DNA of 6,786 nt from JAEXNA01 sp050486105 (GTDB lineage Bacteria; Vulcanimicrobiota; Xenobia; Xenobiales; JADMJV01). Location: positions 1 to 6,786 of the forward strand of contig JBJHCR010000333.1 in assembly GCA_050486105.1 (NCBI GenBank), given 5' to 3'. Below the pieces are notes generated by a model. The model was not told the origin of the DNA and ran no database searches. It saw nothing but the letters and a program-made list of their open reading frames with translations. A program made the translations under genes and the position numbers. Shown one piece after another: positions 6,694 through 6,786 of this stretch. Numbering within the stretch: position 1 is the stretch's first letter; each line of letters opens with the position of its first letter.

Positions 6694-6786
6694 ATGCACG
6701 CGCGAGCGCCTGTCGGTACTTGGTTTGAGCGTCTAGGCCGCTTTCCAATGATCGACTGGTTGAAGAATCTCCTTCATGAATTGCTC
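6694..6786 (+). CDS. possible 5' end of a divergent gene, unidentified
   Basis: An ATG at 6694 opens a frame that runs off the window after 31 codons. It begins MHARAPVGTWFERLGRF and continues with an amphipathic MIDWLKNLLHELL. AAAGGGAG at 6673-6680 could be a ribosome site, though 13 bases away is long. I do not recognise the protein. On the opposite strand, a frame entering from the right edge ends in a TAG at 6733-6735 with ...QPVDHWKAA, which could instead be the tail of a same-strand gene. At most one is likely real, and this window cannot decide. Confidence 0.25.
   Translation, partial: MHARAPVGTWFERLGRFPMIDWLKNLLHELL

Overview
The window looks like chromosomal DNA from a Gram-negative bacterium. 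The signs are a tripartite TRAP transporter, an exported LytM-type peptidase and Shine-Dalgarno motifs. Base composition is balanced to mildly GC-rich by eye. TTG start codons are unusually common. I cannot fix the lineage from sequence alone. No rRNA, tRNA, CRISPR array or recognisable insertion sequence is visible.

Layout. One plus-strand gene at the left edge (27-989) encodes a transglutaminase-like cysteine protease/amidase with an intact Cys-His-Asp triad. It converges, with a 7-base gap, on a minus-strand block that fills most of the rest. Read in its transcription direction (right to left), that block is dctQ (6594-6034), dctM (6030-4752, frameshifted), dctP (4755-3712), a secreted M23 peptidase (3672-2797) and an SLC13-type permease with two cytoplasmic RCK_C/TrkA-C domains (2766-997). 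Spacings are 3 bases (dctQ-dctM), a 4-base ATGA overlap (dctM-dctP), 39 bases and 30 bases, so a single operon is likely. The right edge (6595-6786) is mostly non-coding and is probably the control region. A plus-strand reading frame that could be the start of a divergent gene runs off the end.

How the genes fit together. DctP would capture an organic anion outside the cytoplasmic membrane. DctQ and DctM would import it with a sodium gradient. The SLC13 permease is a second, single-component anion carrier, probably Na+-coupled and gated by its RCK_C domains. The M23 peptidase acts on peptidoglycan or another envelope peptide and has no obvious role in transport.

The most notable point is dctM. 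Both halves are well conserved, but they sit in different frames. The junction falls in the conserved T-P-T-E-A-A-A-like motif, where about 8 bases appear to be missing. As written, the TRAP system cannot make a full-length DctM, unless this is a sequence error or the two halves work as separate chains. I did not find a convincing previously undescribed system; the unusual operon mix and the split dctM deserve the closest look.
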